Below are positions 17,618-27,678 of a stretch of 58,457 nt of DNA, in pieces. The translations under genes and the position numbers were made by a program. The notes beneath the pieces are model-generated. The model did no database searches and was not told where the DNA came from. It was given only the letters and a program-made list of their open reading frames with translations. The stretch lies in contig JARIBS010000002.1 of the NCBI GenBank assembly GCA_029257385.1, positions 1-58,457 of the forward strand. The letters are read 5' to 3'. This stretch comes from Thiorhodococcus sp. Its GTDB lineage: Bacteria; Pseudomonadota; Gammaproteobacteria; Chromatiales; Chromatiaceae. How positions within the stretch are numbered: the first letter of the stretch is position 1; each line of letters starts with the position of its first letter.

Positions 17618-18201
17618 CTCAGTTTCTCGCGCTCTCATCATGTGTGTTGATCGAACGGATGCTGTCGGTGGCCAACACACAAACCGACTCGACAGCGCAG
17701 GCCATCAGAACAGCTCCAGATCGCGGGACGTGAAACCATGCCCGGACCAAGCCTCGCAATGAAGTGATCGGCAAACGCCTGAGAAGTCTGAACCATGCGG
17801 CGGGAGGATACCGGGGCATGCCACACACTAAAACAACTGGCGCTGATACAGCGCGTGCGGGCTTGGAGTCCCAAGGTCCAACGCCGGATGGCTCCGGATT
17901 GGCGATGGTGCTGATTACTCGCTTGAGGCGTACGGGATCCTGGCGACGGCCGCGATTGGGACTTGAGAAAAAGCTAGTAGATCGAAGACCTTGCGTCAAC
18001 AGCAGCGCAGCAAAAAACCGGGTTTTTAAAGTGGCTTTCTAATTCTATTCATCTTTGGTCTTGAAGCTGGCTTGCTCAATCGCGGTGACAAGTCACGCTA
18101 CACCGAGCCGATCTCTTCGAATCCGGGCCAATTTAGGGTCGAGATAGAGGTGAAAGACATCAACAGTCCTTTACTGCGCCATCCCTGGCATGAGTTTGGC
18201 C
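17618..18201. promoter_or_regulatory. gene-free region upstream of the RRM gene
   Basis: The open frames here (for example 17619-17999 on the - strand and 17764-18042 on the + strand) show no domain or compositional support. The interval probably contains the promoter and perhaps a long structured leader for the RRM gene. The leader idea is a guess by analogy with cold-shock genes. A 15-bp AT palindrome (AAAAACC-G-GGTTTTT) is at 18013-18027. Confidence 0.35.
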
Positions 18202-18435
18202 TCAATCGATATAGCCCTTTTTATGCTGATCGACGAGATAGCCGCCCACGGCTCCAGCGCCCGCCCCGATCAGGGCGCCCGCGCCCGCTTGAGCGCTCAA
18301 TGAGCCGATCAGGGCGCCGCCGGCGGCGCCCATTGCCGCTCCACTTCCGGCACGGCTGCCAGTGGTCGTTCCGCAGCCGGTCAATGCCAGGCTGGTCAGC
18401 AGTACCAATGCAGTGGTCATGGTTTTCATCGTCAT
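18202..18435 (-). CDS. glycine-zipper small lipoprotein
   Basis: This 77-residue protein has a lipobox ending LALTGC-G at about residues 17-22. Glycine/alanine repeats of the glycine-zipper type follow (SGAAMGAAGGALIGSL, AGALIGAGAGAVGGYLVD), and these insert in or oligomerise at membranes. The tail DQHKKGYID is typical of YMGG/OsmB-like small outer-membrane lipoproteins. ATG 18435 (MTMKTM) and the internal ATG at 18429 are both possible starts. Confidence 0.83.
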   Translation of the reverse strand: MTMKTMTTALVLLTSLALTGCGTTTGSRAGSGAAMGAAGGALIGSLSAQAGAGALIGAGAGAVGGYLVDQHKKGYID

Positions 18436-18563
18436 ACTCCAAATCAGTTACGCAATAGATCCGCGTTATCTTTTACCGCTCTGAACGGCGGGAGCTTACC
18501 GCGCACCAGGTCATCGAATGTTGGCCGAGTACACTGCTTAGAGTCGACTCGACCGAGCGCGTT

Positions 18564-18965
18564 TCATCTCGCGCAAGGGTACTTGGTCGCCAGCGCGCGA
18601 ACCAGACCGACCACCGGCTGCTCGCCCATCAGCTTGCGGTCTTTGGAATGCTTATTCGCCCAGGCGATGAAAGCGAGTTTGCCATCTTCGATGGTGGCCG
18701 CCTTCGGATAGCAGATGAGCGGCTTGAGCGGCTTGCGGGCGCTGATCTCGTCGTGATACTGCACCGACGCCTCGATGAAGGCGCGACAGGCCTGATTGGC
18801 AAGAGGGTACGCAACGCTATCCTCGGCAACCGCGCACACCTCGTAGAGGTTGCTCGTGGTGTCGAAGCGAAAGGATCGATCATCGAACGCGCGCGCAGCC
18901 TGACTACTCAAGAGTCCCACCATACAGAATGCGGCGAGGACGACGAACGGACGGTTAACGGTCAT
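18564..18965 (-). CDS. Rap1a/Tai-like secreted protein
   Basis: This 133-residue exported protein has a signal peptide ending SQAARA. The mature part has SNLYEVCAVAEDS, QACRAFIEASVQYHDEI, KPLICYP and a final KYPC. This four-cysteine helical pattern resembles Rap1a/Tai immunity proteins, which block periplasmic amidase effectors of type VI secretion. No effector or T6SS gene is nearby, so an immunity role is unproven. A second, divergent member lies at 55.0 kb with very different base composition. Confidence 0.68.
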   Translation of the reverse strand: MTVNRPFVVLAAFCMVGLLSSQAARAFDDRSFRFDTTSNLYEVCAVAEDSVAYPLANQACRAFIEASVQYHDEISARKPLKPLICYPKAATIEDGKLAFIAWANKHSKDRKLMGEQPVVGLVRALATKYPCAR

Positions 18966-19055
18966 AAACAGCTCCTGAACATATTTCCAAAGTGCGTTTA
19001 AGTGTTGGTACAGTCTTGTCCAAAACAGGATGTCAAAATACCTGTTCGGTGCGCA

Positions 19056-19922
19056 TTACCGTAGCGCATCCGCCAACCCTTCCGCCAGTGTCGGAAAATG
19101 CAGCTCCACCCCCAGCACGTCGCGTACCTTGCGGTTAGAGAGGCGGCGCGACTCCTGCATATAGCTGAGCATGCCCGCTGAGAGCCGCTCGGTAGCCGCT
19201 GACATGGAGATCAGCGGTGGAGGCGCTAATCCAGTCGCCTCGGCAATGCGCAGAAAGTAATCAGCCATGGTGCTGGGATTGCCGTCGCTGACGTTGAAGA
19301 CCGCCCCGCTGTCGGCCCTGTCCATGGCGGCGGCACAGATCGCGACCAGGTCCTCGACATGAATGCGGTTGCTGTAGGGGGACTCTTCGGGACGCACCAG
19401 AGGATCACCCCGGCGCAACCGCGCCAGCGGCAGCCGTTGTGGGCCATAGATCCCGGAGACGCGCAGCACCACCAGCTCGCCGCCGGTCTCCCGACTCCAA
19501 CCCCGCAGGGTGTCTTCCGCGTCCAGACGGCGGCGGGAGCGCTCGGCCATCGGGCGTGTCGGCTGGGTCTCGTCGATCCAGTCGCCCTGACAATCGCCAT
19601 AGACACCCGTGGTGCTGATATAGAGGATGCGCTGCGGATGGCCGACCGAGGCGAAGGACGCCACCAGCCGCCGGGTATGGGTGTCCTCACTCCCCTCGGC
19701 GACCGGCGGGGCCAGATGAAAGAGCCGAACGCCTGCAAGCGAATCCGCTGGCGGGACATCCCGGCCCAGATCGAGGCGCATTCGCGCGATACCAGCCTCT
19801 GCGAGACGCGCGCTTCCGGCCTCGCTGCGCACCCAGCCAGTGACGTTTTCGCCGCGTGCGAGATATTGGTGTGCGAGGCGCGTGCCCACATATCCGCAGC
19901 CGAGGATGATGATTTCCCGCAT
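19056..19922 (-). CDS. NAD-dependent epimerase/dehydratase family protein (YeeZ-like SDR)
   Basis: This extended short-chain dehydrogenase has 288 residues. It begins MREIIILGCGYVGTRLAHQYL, with the Rossmann GxGxxGxxL loop, followed by YISTTGVYGDCQGDWIDE. The usual YxxxK catalytic lysine is not obvious, as in the YeeZ group. RIHVEDLVAICAAAM is the typical C-terminal substrate-domain motif. The substrate is unknown. ATG 19922 is preferred over an upstream in-frame start because the nucleotide-binding strand starts there. It is divergent from the reductase gene at 20019. Confidence 0.82.
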   Translation of the reverse strand: MREIIILGCGYVGTRLAHQYLARGENVTGWVRSEAGSARLAEAGIARMRLDLGRDVPPADSLAGVRLFHLAPPVAEGSEDTHTRRLVASFASVGHPQRILYISTTGVYGDCQGDWIDETQPTRPMAERSRRRLDAEDTLRGWSRETGGELVVLRVSGIYGPQRLPLARLRRGDPLVRPEESPYSNRIHVEDLVAICAAAMDRADSGAVFNVSDGNPSTMADYFLRIAEATGLAPPPLISMSAATERLSAGMLSYMQESRRLSNRKVRDVLGVELHFPTLAEGLADALR

Positions 19923-20018
19923 TGATCCAATCCGCCCGATCTTTGGCGCATGCCGCTCGCACACACCTCTCGTGAGAGACTATAGCAAGCGCCACTCAAC
20001 ACATGTATTCGCTACGAG

Positions 20019-21047
20019 ATGACATTCAAAATCCAGATACGACCCGATGAGACGACCTTCACCGCCGCACCCGGCGAGACCGTGCTTGAGGCCGCGCTGC
20101 GCCAGGGCATCGGTCTGCCCTACGGCTGTCGCAATGGCCAGTGCGGATCCTGCATCGGCCACCTGGTCTCTGGCTCGATCGGTTATCCGAGCGGCCTGAT
20201 CACGGCGCTCGAGGGCAAGCGTGCCGGCACCTGCCTGACCTGTCAGGCCGTGGCGACTTCTGATCTGGTTCTGGAGGTCGCCCAGCGCACGGTCCCCGCA
20301 CAAATCGAGGTCCGCACCCTGCCCTGTCGCGTGGAGCGCAAGGAGCGCCTCAATCACGACGTCGTGCGGCTACTGCTGAAGCTGCCCGAGCAGCAGCGAA
20401 TACAGTTTCTCGCCGGACAGTATCTGGAGTTTATCCTGCGCGACGGGCGCAAACGGGCTTTCTCGATCGCTAACGCGCCCCATGACGACGCACGCATTGA
20501 GCTGCACATCCGTCAGGTCGCGGGCGGTGAATTCACTCGGCACATCTTTGATGAGCTTCAGGAAAAGGCCATTCTGCGCATTCAAGGTCCATTGGGCAGC
20601 TTTATCCTGCGCGAGGACTCACCGCGCCCGATCATCATGATGGGCGGCGGGACCGGCTTCGCGCCGCTCAAAGGGATGATCGAGCACGCGATCCACATCG
20701 GTCTCGATCGGCCCATCCGGCTCTATTGGGGCGTGCGATCACGGCGCGATCTCTATCTCCCAGAGCTGCCGCTGCAGTGGGCCGAACGGCTGGCTGACTT
20801 TACCTTCACCCCGGTGCTTTCCGAGCCGGATCCAGACTGGCAGGGGCGCACCGGCTGGGTGCACGAGGTGGTCAGCGAAGAGCATCCCGCACTTAGCGAC
20901 TTTGAAATCTACATGAGCGGCCCACCGGCGATGATCGATGCCGCGCGCGTCGCCTTCGAGCACCACGGCTCGGGACCGGACCGGATGTTCTCCGACGCCT
21001 TCACCTTTGGCGCCGATCGCCAGCCAGAATCGACGGCGAGCGGTTGA
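20019..21047 (+). CDS. 2Fe-2S/FAD/NAD(P)H reductase (CDP-6-deoxy-delta-3,4-glucoseen reductase-like)
   Basis: This is a three-domain electron-transfer enzyme of 342 residues. A plant-type [2Fe-2S] domain has cysteines at 37, 42, 45 and 75 (CRNGQCGSC and CLTC). An FAD domain (about 100-195) has RKRAFSIANAP. An NAD(P) domain has MMGGGTGFAPLKGM and YMSGPPAMI. The annotation name comes from AscD of deoxysugar synthesis, but no deoxysugar genes are near. Homologues commonly sit close to ubiD, so a role in flavin reduction or quinone metabolism is a reasonable alternative (inference). Confidence 0.85.
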   Translation: MTFKIQIRPDETTFTAAPGETVLEAALRQGIGLPYGCRNGQCGSCIGHLVSGSIGYPSGLITALEGKRAGTCLTCQAVATSDLVLEVAQRTVPAQIEVRTLPCRVERKERLNHDVVRLLLKLPEQQRIQFLAGQYLEFILRDGRKRAFSIANAPHDDARIELHIRQVAGGEFTRHIFDELQEKAILRIQGPLGSFILREDSPRPIIMMGGGTGFAPLKGMIEHAIHIGLDRPIRLYWGVRSRRDLYLPELPLQWAERLADFTFTPVLSEPDPDWQGRTGWVHEVVSEEHPALSDFEIYMSGPPAMIDAARVAFEHHGSGPDRMFSDAFTFGADRQPESTASG

Positions 21048-21142
21048 GTCCAAATCGCGCGGCAGCCGCTTGCCGCTCTGGCTCCATCCATGCACACTGT
21101 GCGCCCGGAGCACGGATTCGATCCCAGATCGAGGAACCATTC

Positions 21143-21784
21143 ATGCGCCCTGCATTTCGGGCCGTCACCATCGGCCTGCTCGCGATGTTGACGACCGCCT
21201 GCACAAGCGGCTCCGTCTGGACCAGTCCCGATAGTGCGCCAATCCGCTATCACAACCTGATCGTCTTCGGGGTGACCAACAGCCCCAAGGTCAGACGGGC
21301 CTACGAGGACAACTTCGTCGCGCGCCTGCGCGAGAGCGGCGTGAGGGTGCAGCCGGGCCACGAACTCGTCTCCGACGCCAACCTCGCCCAAGCGGCGAAC
21401 GTGACCGAGGCCCTCTCCAAGACCTCTGCCGACGCCATCATCGTCACGCACCTGATTGCCGACGCGCACGAGAGACAGCCCGCCGTGTCGCGACTCGACA
21501 GTGTGCCCAAGCACTACCATGATCTGGCGTCCTATTTAAGCCAGGTCTACGAGGATGTGTGTGGACCCGACTACTACGCCGACTTCCAGGCCCTGCGCTT
21601 GGAGACCAATCTCTATGACGCAAAGCGTGCACGACTGGTCTGGTCGAGCCGCTCCAGACAGCTAGACCCGAACTCGGAGCAGACCACCATCAGCCAGGTC
21701 ATCGGCGAGGTGACTGCGCGGATGATCAGCGACGGCTATCTGCCGCCCCAGGCCTTAGGTGCCACGCGCGAAGTCGCACAGTGA
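21143..21784 (+). CDS. exported lipoprotein, function unknown
   Basis: This 213-residue protein has a signal sequence and the lipobox LLAMLTTAC-T at about residues 12-20. The mature domain looks like a compact alpha/beta fold (YHNLIVFGVTNSPKVRRAYEDNFV, SADAIIVTHLIAD, LRLETNLYDAKRARLVWSS). This resembles DUF4136/LPP20-type lipoproteins that handle envelope stress or transport, and I cannot name the family with certainty. ATG 21143 has GAGGA nearby. Its end overlaps the 3' end of convergent hemD by 30 bp. Confidence 0.7.
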   Translation: MRPAFRAVTIGLLAMLTTACTSGSVWTSPDSAPIRYHNLIVFGVTNSPKVRRAYEDNFVARLRESGVRVQPGHELVSDANLAQAANVTEALSKTSADAIIVTHLIADAHERQPAVSRLDSVPKHYHDLASYLSQVYEDVCGPDYYADFQALRLETNLYDAKRARLVWSSRSRQLDPNSEQTTISQVIGEVTARMISDGYLPPQALGATREVAQ

Positions 21785-22519
21785 AGCGAGGATGGCGCCA
21801 TCCTCGGCGCGCTCGGCGACCTTGATCGAGTTAAACCCCAACTCGCGCGCGGTCTGCGCGGTGCGCTCGGCGACCACCACCAACGGCGTTTCGAGCAACT
21901 GGTCGCGGCCCTCGGTCCCCAGCATCGCGACCAGGTTCAGCAAGACCTCGCCGCTGGTCGCCATGACATAGTCGATCTCCCGCGACCAGCGCGCGCGCAA
22001 CGCCCCCGCGTCCACATCCGGCATGACGCGCCGATAGACCTCGGCGAAGCGGACCTTGGCGCCGCGCTCGGTCATGGTCTGGGCGAACAGACCGCGCCCA
22101 CCCTGCCCGCGCACGATTAACACCTCGCGCGCACGCATGTCGGCCAGCTCCGCCATCTCCAGGAGCGCCTCGCTCTCGTAGCGCTCGCTCGGCACCAGAT
22201 CCGGTCCACGCCCGGCCGCCGTCAGCGCCAGCGCGGTGCCACGGCCCACGGCAGCGAGGCACTCGACCCGCTCCCAGCACCCATCGGCAACCTGCGCCAG
22301 GGCCTGCTCGACCGCATTGGGACTGACGAAGTACATCAGATCCCAGGCGGCGTTGAGCAGCTTGTGCGTCTCGGCGGTTGCGACCGGCTCAATGACGATG
22401 GTTGGGAAGCGGATGGCCTGCCCCCCGGCGGACTCGATCAGCCGACACAGCGCCTCGGCCTGAGCCGCCGGGCGAGTCACCAGAACGCCGCGCCCGCGAA
22501 GATCGCCAGGCGTGCTCAT
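21755..22519 (-). CDS. hemD: uroporphyrinogen-III synthase
   Basis: The enzyme cyclises hydroxymethylbilane with D-ring inversion in tetrapyrrole synthesis, feeding heme and, in phototrophs, bacteriochlorophyll. The 254-residue protein has the two-lobed HemD pattern: VLVTRPAAQAEALCRLIESAGG at the N-terminus, YFVSPNAVEQAL, AAVGRGTALAL and MATSGEVLLNLVAML. Its ATG directly abuts the hemC stop, giving a coupled hemCD pair. The hemXY genes usual in enterobacteria are absent. The 3' end overlaps the convergent lipoprotein gene by 30 bp. Confidence 0.93.
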   Translation of the reverse strand: MSTPGDLRGRGVLVTRPAAQAEALCRLIESAGGQAIRFPTIVIEPVATAETHKLLNAAWDLMYFVSPNAVEQALAQVADGCWERVECLAAVGRGTALALTAAGRGPDLVPSERYESEALLEMAELADMRAREVLIVRGQGGRGLFAQTMTERGAKVRFAEVYRRVMPDVDAGALRARWSREIDYVMATSGEVLLNLVAMLGTEGRDQLLETPLVVVAERTAQTARELGFNSIKVAERAEDGAILASLCDFARGT

Positions 22520-23446
22520 TTAGTGCCCCATCACGGCGCTGAGGATCTCATCGGCACCCTGCCCGAGCAGATCCTCGGCCACTCTGGTGCCGATCGCCTC
22601 GGCTTCACTACGCGGTCCCTCGGCTTCGGCACGCAGAATACGTGTGCCATCCGGGTTGCCGACCAGCCCCTTGAGCAGCAACCGCTCCCCGTCGAGGACG
22701 GCATGGCCGGCGATGGGCACCTGACAGCCGCCGTTGAGACGCGCATTCAAAGCGCGCTCGGCGCGTACCCGATCGTCGGTATCGCGGTGATGCAGCGGCG
22801 CCATCAGATCGTTGACACGCAGGTCGTCGCTGCGGCATTCGATACCGATGGCGCCCTGACCGATCGCTGGGAGACTAACGCTCGGTGCGATGCGGGTACG
22901 AATGCGCTCATCGAACCCGAGTCGCATCAGCCCCGCAGTGGCCAGGATGATGGCGTCATAGTCACCAGCGTCGAGCTTGGCCAGACGGGTGTTGACGTTG
23001 CCGCGCAACGGCTTGATGCGCAGATCCGGGCGCAGCTCGGCGATCTGGCACTGACGACGCAGACTCGAGGTGCCGACACAGGCCCCTTGCGGGAGTTGCT
23101 CGAACGTCTCAAAGTGATTGCAGACGAAGGCATCCGTGGGGTCTTCGCGCTCCATGATGACGGCCAGATGCAGACCCTCGGGGAACTCCACCGGCACGTC
23201 CTTCATCGAGTGCACGGCGATGTCGGCTTCGTTGGCCAGCATGCCCTGTTCAAGCTCCTTGACGAACAGGCCCTTGCCGCCAATTTTCGCCAGCGGGGAG
23301 TCGAGGATTCTGTCGCCTTTGGTCGACATTCCGATGATGTCGATGATGAGATCGGGATAGAGCGCGGTGAGACGCTCGGCAGTGTGCTCGGCCTGCCACA
23401 TGGCCAGAGGGGATTTACGGGTGGCGATACGAATACGATTTGACAT
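22520..23446 (-). CDS. hemC: porphobilinogen deaminase (hydroxymethylbilane synthase)
   Basis: The enzyme condenses four porphobilinogen molecules on a dipyrromethane cofactor. The 308-residue protein begins [20 protein letters not shown]. It has the catalytic MKDVP aspartate region at about 81-85, the arginine-rich [10 protein letters not shown] segment at 125-134 and the cofactor cysteine C241 in [15 protein letters not shown] lies eight bases before the ATG. It is the first gene of the hemCD pair. Confidence 0.96.
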   Translation of the reverse strand: MSNRIRIATRKSPLAMWQAEHTAERLTALYPDLIIDIIGMSTKGDRILDSPLAKIGGKGLFVKELEQGMLANEADIAVHSMKDVPVEFPEGLHLAVIMEREDPTDAFVCNHFETFEQLPQGACVGTSSLRRQCQIAELRPDLRIKPLRGNVNTRLAKLDAGDYDAIILATAGLMRLGFDERIRTRIAPSVSLPAIGQGAIGIECRSDDLRVNDLMAPLHHRDTDDRVRAERALNARLNGGCQVPIAGHAVLDGERLLLKGLVGNPDGTRILRAEAEGPRSEAEAIGTRVAEDLLGQGADEILSAVMGH

Positions 23447-23539
23447 GTTGGATCCTGGAGAACTGACTCGGTAATGGGCGTCCGCTGCGCGACCAGGTCA
23501 CGGCGACGAGACGCAATCTTGTCACATGACCGGATTCTG

Positions 23540-24286
23540 TCAAATAACCGACCGGAAGGTCTCGTCATCGGCGCCATGATCGGCATGCAGCCAAATCGGC
23601 CGATTCTCGAAGCCGGGAAATGCCGGCAGCGCAATCAAGGCGCTCGAGCGGGTGCGAAAGCCATCGGGCCGCTCCAGCAGCATTGCCGCATCGGGACCGA
23701 GCGCTTCGGGGGCGTCGCGACTGGTCAGTAAGGCTGACCAGTCATGCCAGTCGTTGTGCTGGGGCTGCGGCACCGCTGCGGCCGCAAAACGCGGCAGATA
23801 GGTCGCCACGCGTGGATGGGCGGGATCATCAAGGTCGGTTGCACTCAGCATGTGCAGGCCGGGATCGATGGCATGGACCGTGATGTCCTCTGCGCCGCCA
23901 TGTCGAATCCAGAAGGCGCCGCGCGGATCGGCGACCACCAGATTGAACGGCTGGTACGCGGCAGGTTGCAGCTCGGCCAGCGCGTTGGCCGCTGCGTCCG
24001 CCTCGGCATGATCGAGCGCCTCCAGCACCAACTCGCCGCGACTGCGCTTGCCGTGCAGCTGGCGCAGACTGCCAGCTCGGTTGAGAACCACGGCAGCGAC
24101 GCCGTAGTCGTTGATCCCGAGCCAGCTCCCGCCCGCCTCCAGATCCAGACCAGCCACGACGTCGGGTCGATCGTCCCAATGTCTGGCGGGCGGGCGCGAG
24201 GGGCGTGTCGCCATCTCGTCGCGATTAGCGGCGAGTAACATGGGCCAGGGATGGCCGGGACGAAACACAATAACGAGTGTGCACAT
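23540..24286 (-). CDS. NRDE family protein (TANGO2-like)
   Basis: This 248-residue protein begins MCTLVIVF. The conserved Cys2 could become an N-terminal nucleophile after Met removal. The defining AANRDE motif is at about residues 19-24, followed by WLGINDYGVAAVVLNR. Eukaryotic TANGO2 has been linked to heme or lipid handling. The bacterial proteins are poorly studied, and the location upstream of hemC is suggestive only. Confidence 0.85.
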   Translation of the reverse strand: MCTLVIVFRPGHPWPMLLAANRDEMATRPSRPPARHWDDRPDVVAGLDLEAGGSWLGINDYGVAAVVLNRAGSLRQLHGKRSRGELVLEALDHAEADAAANALAELQPAAYQPFNLVVADPRGAFWIRHGGAEDITVHAIDPGLHMLSATDLDDPAHPRVATYLPRFAAAAVPQPQHNDWHDWSALLTSRDAPEALGPDAAMLLERPDGFRTRSSALIALPAFPGFENRPIWLHADHGADDETFRSVI

Positions 24287-24328
24287 AGGCTAAGCTTCAC
24301 AGACTGAAACTGGCGGCATGGTCAGTGG

Positions 24329-24568
24329 TCACTTCAATTCGACACAGCGGCGCTTGACCTTCAGAACCTTGTTTGCGGTGATCTCATGAAGCACGTTGAA
24401 AACTTTGCGCTGTGCTGCCCGGTTACTGCTGTTGGGCGAGCCAATTAACTCCAGGCGAGCCTGAAAGTACGCCATGTCGGCCTCCAGCCGCGACAAACGC
24501 ACACGCTGGCGCTTGCGCTCGCCGAAGCTGTCGGGTCGGGCCGGCTGCGCGTCACTCTTCGCGCTCAC
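24329..24568 (-). CDS. conserved small basic protein, unknown
   Basis: This 79-residue, charged protein has no signal sequence. The central part (RLSRLEADMAYFQARLELIG) is helical and suited to a coiled coil, and a basic segment (NKVLKVKRRCVELK) follows. I recognise no family. The start is GTG 24568 with AGAGG about ten bases upstream. It is divergent from sucA and could be co-transcribed with the NRDE gene 42 bp downstream. Confidence 0.5.
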   Translation of the reverse strand: MSAKSDAQPARPDSFGERKRQRVRLSRLEADMAYFQARLELIGSPNSSNRAAQRKVFNVLHEITANKVLKVKRRCVELK

Positions 24569-24804
24569 GTTCGCTGCACCTCTCTAAAGTCCAGGTATCG
24601 TCTATTGACTATTATCCGTCGAGCAAATGCTGTGCGGCGAGTATCGATTTTACCAGTCTTCGACTCAAGATTGGTGGTGGGAGAACTCGAGCGCCATGGC
24701 GCGCCAGCCGGTGGCCGCGACCACGTGCCGAGCGTACATTGGAATATGTTATAAATCCTTACGATAAGCGCCAAAACCATCACGAGGTCATCTAAATACA
24801 CAGC

Positions 24805-27678
24805 ATGAGCAGCATTCTAGACTTGTTCCGTGAATCGGGCGCCTTGTTTGGCGGCAACGCTGGTTTTATCGAGGATCTCTACGAGCGTTATCTCATTGAT
24901 CCCGATAGTATCGATCTGACGTGGCGTGCGCGCTTTGACACCCTGCGCCAGGACGCGGCCAACGAGCCGGCGATAAGCGAATCCCCCCACGGCCCAGTGC
25001 GTGAGAACTTTCTGCGTCTCGCCCAGGAAAGCCGCTCACGCGCGCGCAGTCGCTCCATTGGGCACCTCGAACCGGTCGCGGCGGAGAAACAGTCCTCGGT
25101 GCTCAGTCTCATCAACGGCTACCGCTATCGTGGTCATCAGGTCGCCCGGCTCGACCCGATCAAGCTGCGCGAGACGCCCAAGATCGCCGACATCGATCCA
25201 GCGCACCACAATCTCAGCGCGCAAGACTTAGAGCAGGTCTTTCATACCGGCTCGCTCTACGCCCCTGATCGCATGCCGTTGCGCGAGATCATCGAGATGC
25301 TCGAGCAGACCTATTGCGGCACGGTCGGCTCGGAGTACATGCATATCACCAGCACCCAGGAGAAGCGCTGGATCCAGAAACGCCTCGAAGGCTATCGGGC
25401 GCGCCCCGAGCTTGAGAACGCCGACCGGCACTGGCTTCTGACCCTGCTGACAGCGGCTGAGGTGTTTGAGACCTATCTCCACCAACGCTATGTCGGACAG
25501 AAACGCTTCTCGCTGGAAGGCGCCGATGCACTCATCCCGATGCTCGATGAGCTGATCCAACGCGCCGGGCGCAAGGGCCAGCAGGAAATCGTCATCGGCA
25601 TGGCCCATCGCGGCCGCCTCAACGTGCTGACCAATATCTTCGGTAAACCGCCGCAGGACATCTTCGACGAGTTCGAAGGGCGCGTAAAAACGGACTGGCG
25701 CCAGATGGTCGGTGATGTGAAATATCACATGGGCTTCGCCACCGACATCGAGACCCCTGGTGGCATTGTGCATCTGGTCTTGGGTTTCAACCCATCGCAT
25801 CTGGAGATCATCAACCCCGTCATCGAGGGTTCAGTGCGTGCACGCCAGCGTCGACGGGGCGACCACAGCGGCGAGCAGGTGCTGCCAGTGCTCATCCATG
25901 GCGATGCGGCCTTCGCCGGGCAGGGTGTGGTGATGGAGACGCTGCAGTTGTCGCAGACGCGCAGCTATGCCACCGGCGGCACGGTGCATATCGTCATCAA
26001 CAACCAAATCGGCTTTACCACCAGCCACCCGCTCGATACGCGTTCCACGCTCTACTGCACAGACGTCGCCAAGATGGTCCAGGCGCCGGTGCTGCATGTA
26101 AACGGCGACGACCCCGAAGCGGTAATCTTCGCGACCCGCATGGCGCTCGATTTCCGCAACCAGTTCCGCAAAGACGTCATCATCGATCTCATCTGCTATC
26201 GTCGTCTCGGTCACAACGAGGCCGATGAGCCGGCGGTGACCCAGCCGATGATGTATCAGAAGATCCGCGCGCACCCGACACCACGCGCCGTCTACGCCGA
26301 CCGCCTCGTCGCCGAGGATCTGATCACGCAAGAGGCGGCAAACCGGATGGTCGAAGACTATCGCGACTCCATCGAGGAGGGAGTGGTGATCGCCCGTCCG
26401 GTGCTCTGCGGACTCGACCACGACTTCCGCGTCGACTGGACCTTCTGTCGCGGTAAATCCTGGGATCAGGATGTCGACACCGGCGTTAGCGCCGACAAGC
26501 TCCAGAAGCTCACCGATGCCATGCTGCGAGTGCCCGAGGGCATGGAACTGCACTCCAGGGTCGAGAAGATTTGGGACGAGCGGCGCAAGATGGCCCAGGG
26601 CGATCAGCTCATCAACTGGGGTTACGCCGAGAATCTGGCCTACGCCACGCTGCTCGATGCCGGGGTTGCGGTGCGGCTGTCGGGCCAGGACACTGGACGC
26701 GGGACGTTCTTCCATCGTCACGCCAAAGTGCATGATCAGATCACCGGCAACGCCTACACGCCGCTACAGCATCTCAGCGCGCATCAAGGCGCTTTTATCG
26801 CCATCGACTCGCTGCTCTCGGAGGAGGCGGTGCTCGGCTACGAATACGGCTTCGCCACCGCCGAGCCGAACGCCTTGACGCTGTGGGAGGCCCAATTCGG
26901 CGACTTCGCCAACGGCGCTCAGGTGGTCATCGACCAGTTCATCACCTCAGCCGGAACCAAGTGGGGATTGAGTTGCGGGCTGGTGATGCTATTGCCCCAC
27001 GGACTCGAGGGCCAAGGCGCGGAGCACTCCTCGGCGCGGCTCGAGCGCTTCCTGCAGCTGTGCGCGGACTACAACATCCAGGTCTGCATCCCGACCACAC
27101 CGGCGCAGATGTTTCACCTACTACGCCGCCAGATCCTGCGCGACTACCGCAAGCCGCTGATCGTCATGACGCCCAAGAGCCTGCTGCGGCACCGTCTGGC
27201 GGCCTCATCGCTGGAAGAACTGACGCGCGGTCAGTATCAGTCGATCATCGGCGAGGTCGATCCCATCGATCCCGCAGCGGTCGAGCGCATCGTCTTCTGC
27301 AGCGGCAAGGTCTACTATGAGCTACTTGAAGCGCGCCGCGCGCGCGGCTTGAATACGGTCGCCATCGTTCGTATTGAACAGCTCTACCCCTTCCCACAAG
27401 AGCAGTTCGCGCGCGTGATCGAGCAATACGCCAGTACCGAGGAGGTCGTCTGGTGTCAGGAGGAACCCCAGAATCAGGGCGCCTGGGACCAGATCAAGCA
27501 CCGCTTTCATGGCCTGATCCAAAGCGGTAAGCGCCCCTATTACGTCGGTCGCCCATCCTCTGCCGCCCCGGCGGTCGGTCATCGCGCGGTCCATGTCGAG
27601 CAACAGGAACGCCTGATTGACGAGGCCTTAAGCGGCCAATACAACCCCAGCATGAATATAAGGATCCCGTCCCAATGA
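24805..27678 (+). CDS. sucA: 2-oxoglutarate dehydrogenase E1
   Basis: The thiamine-diphosphate-dependent E1 of the 2-oxoglutarate dehydrogenase complex has 957 residues, close to E. coli SucA. Visible motifs are the N-terminal E2-docking peptide (about 1-45), [27 protein letters not shown] at about 366 with the ThDP/Mg site, NNQIGFTTS and the C-terminal transketolase-like half with [11 protein letters not shown]. It overlaps sucB by four bases (ATGA). No lpd (E3) follows, so E3 must be encoded elsewhere. The complex shows an oxidative TCA step is encoded. Confidence 0.97.
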   Translation: MSSILDLFRESGALFGGNAGFIEDLYERYLIDPDSIDLTWRARFDTLRQDAANEPAISESPHGPVRENFLRLAQESRSRARSRSIGHLEPVAAEKQSSVLSLINGYRYRGHQVARLDPIKLRETPKIADIDPAHHNLSAQDLEQVFHTGSLYAPDRMPLREIIEMLEQTYCGTVGSEYMHITSTQEKRWIQKRLEGYRARPELENADRHWLLTLLTAAEVFETYLHQRYVGQKRFSLEGADALIPMLDELIQRAGRKGQQEIVIGMAHRGRLNVLTNIFGKPPQDIFDEFEGRVKTDWRQMVGDVKYHMGFATDIETPGGIVHLVLGFNPSHLEIINPVIEGSVRARQRRRGDHSGEQVLPVLIHGDAAFAGQGVVMETLQLSQTRSYATGGTVHIVINNQIGFTTSHPLDTRSTLYCTDVAKMVQAPVLHVNGDDPEAVIFATRMALDFRNQFRKDVIIDLICYRRLGHNEADEPAVTQPMMYQKIRAHPTPRAVYADRLVAEDLITQEAANRMVEDYRDSIEEGVVIARPVLCGLDHDFRVDWTFCRGKSWDQDVDTGVSADKLQKLTDAMLRVPEGMELHSRVEKIWDERRKMAQGDQLINWGYAENLAYATLLDAGVAVRLSGQDTGRGTFFHRHAKVHDQITGNAYTPLQHLSAHQGAFIAIDSLLSEEAVLGYEYGFATAEPNALTLWEAQFGDFANGAQVVIDQFITSAGTKWGLSCGLVMLLPHGLEGQGAEHSSARLERFLQLCADYNIQVCIPTTPAQMFHLLRRQILRDYRKPLIVMTPKSLLRHRLAASSLEELTRGQYQSIIGEVDPIDPAAVERIVFCSGKVYYELLEARRARGLNTVAIVRIEQLYPFPQEQFARVIEQYASTEEVVWCQEEPQNQGAWDQIKHRFHGLIQSGKRPYYVGRPSSAAPAVGHRAVHVEQQERLIDEALSGQYNPSMNIRIPSQ

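Noticed and set aside
17619-17999. 127-codon frame joined to the RRM gene region
   Set aside because: It is out of frame with the RRM gene and rich in Arg/Ser/Pro without a domain, and is probably the leader region.
22364-23443. 359-codon open frame antisense to hemCD
   Set aside because: hemC and hemD are clear on the other strand with active-site residues in place.
25831-26733. 300-codon open frame antisense to sucA
   Set aside because: It is a shadow of the conserved sucA coding strand, rich in His/Arg/Val as expected for antisense of GC-rich code.
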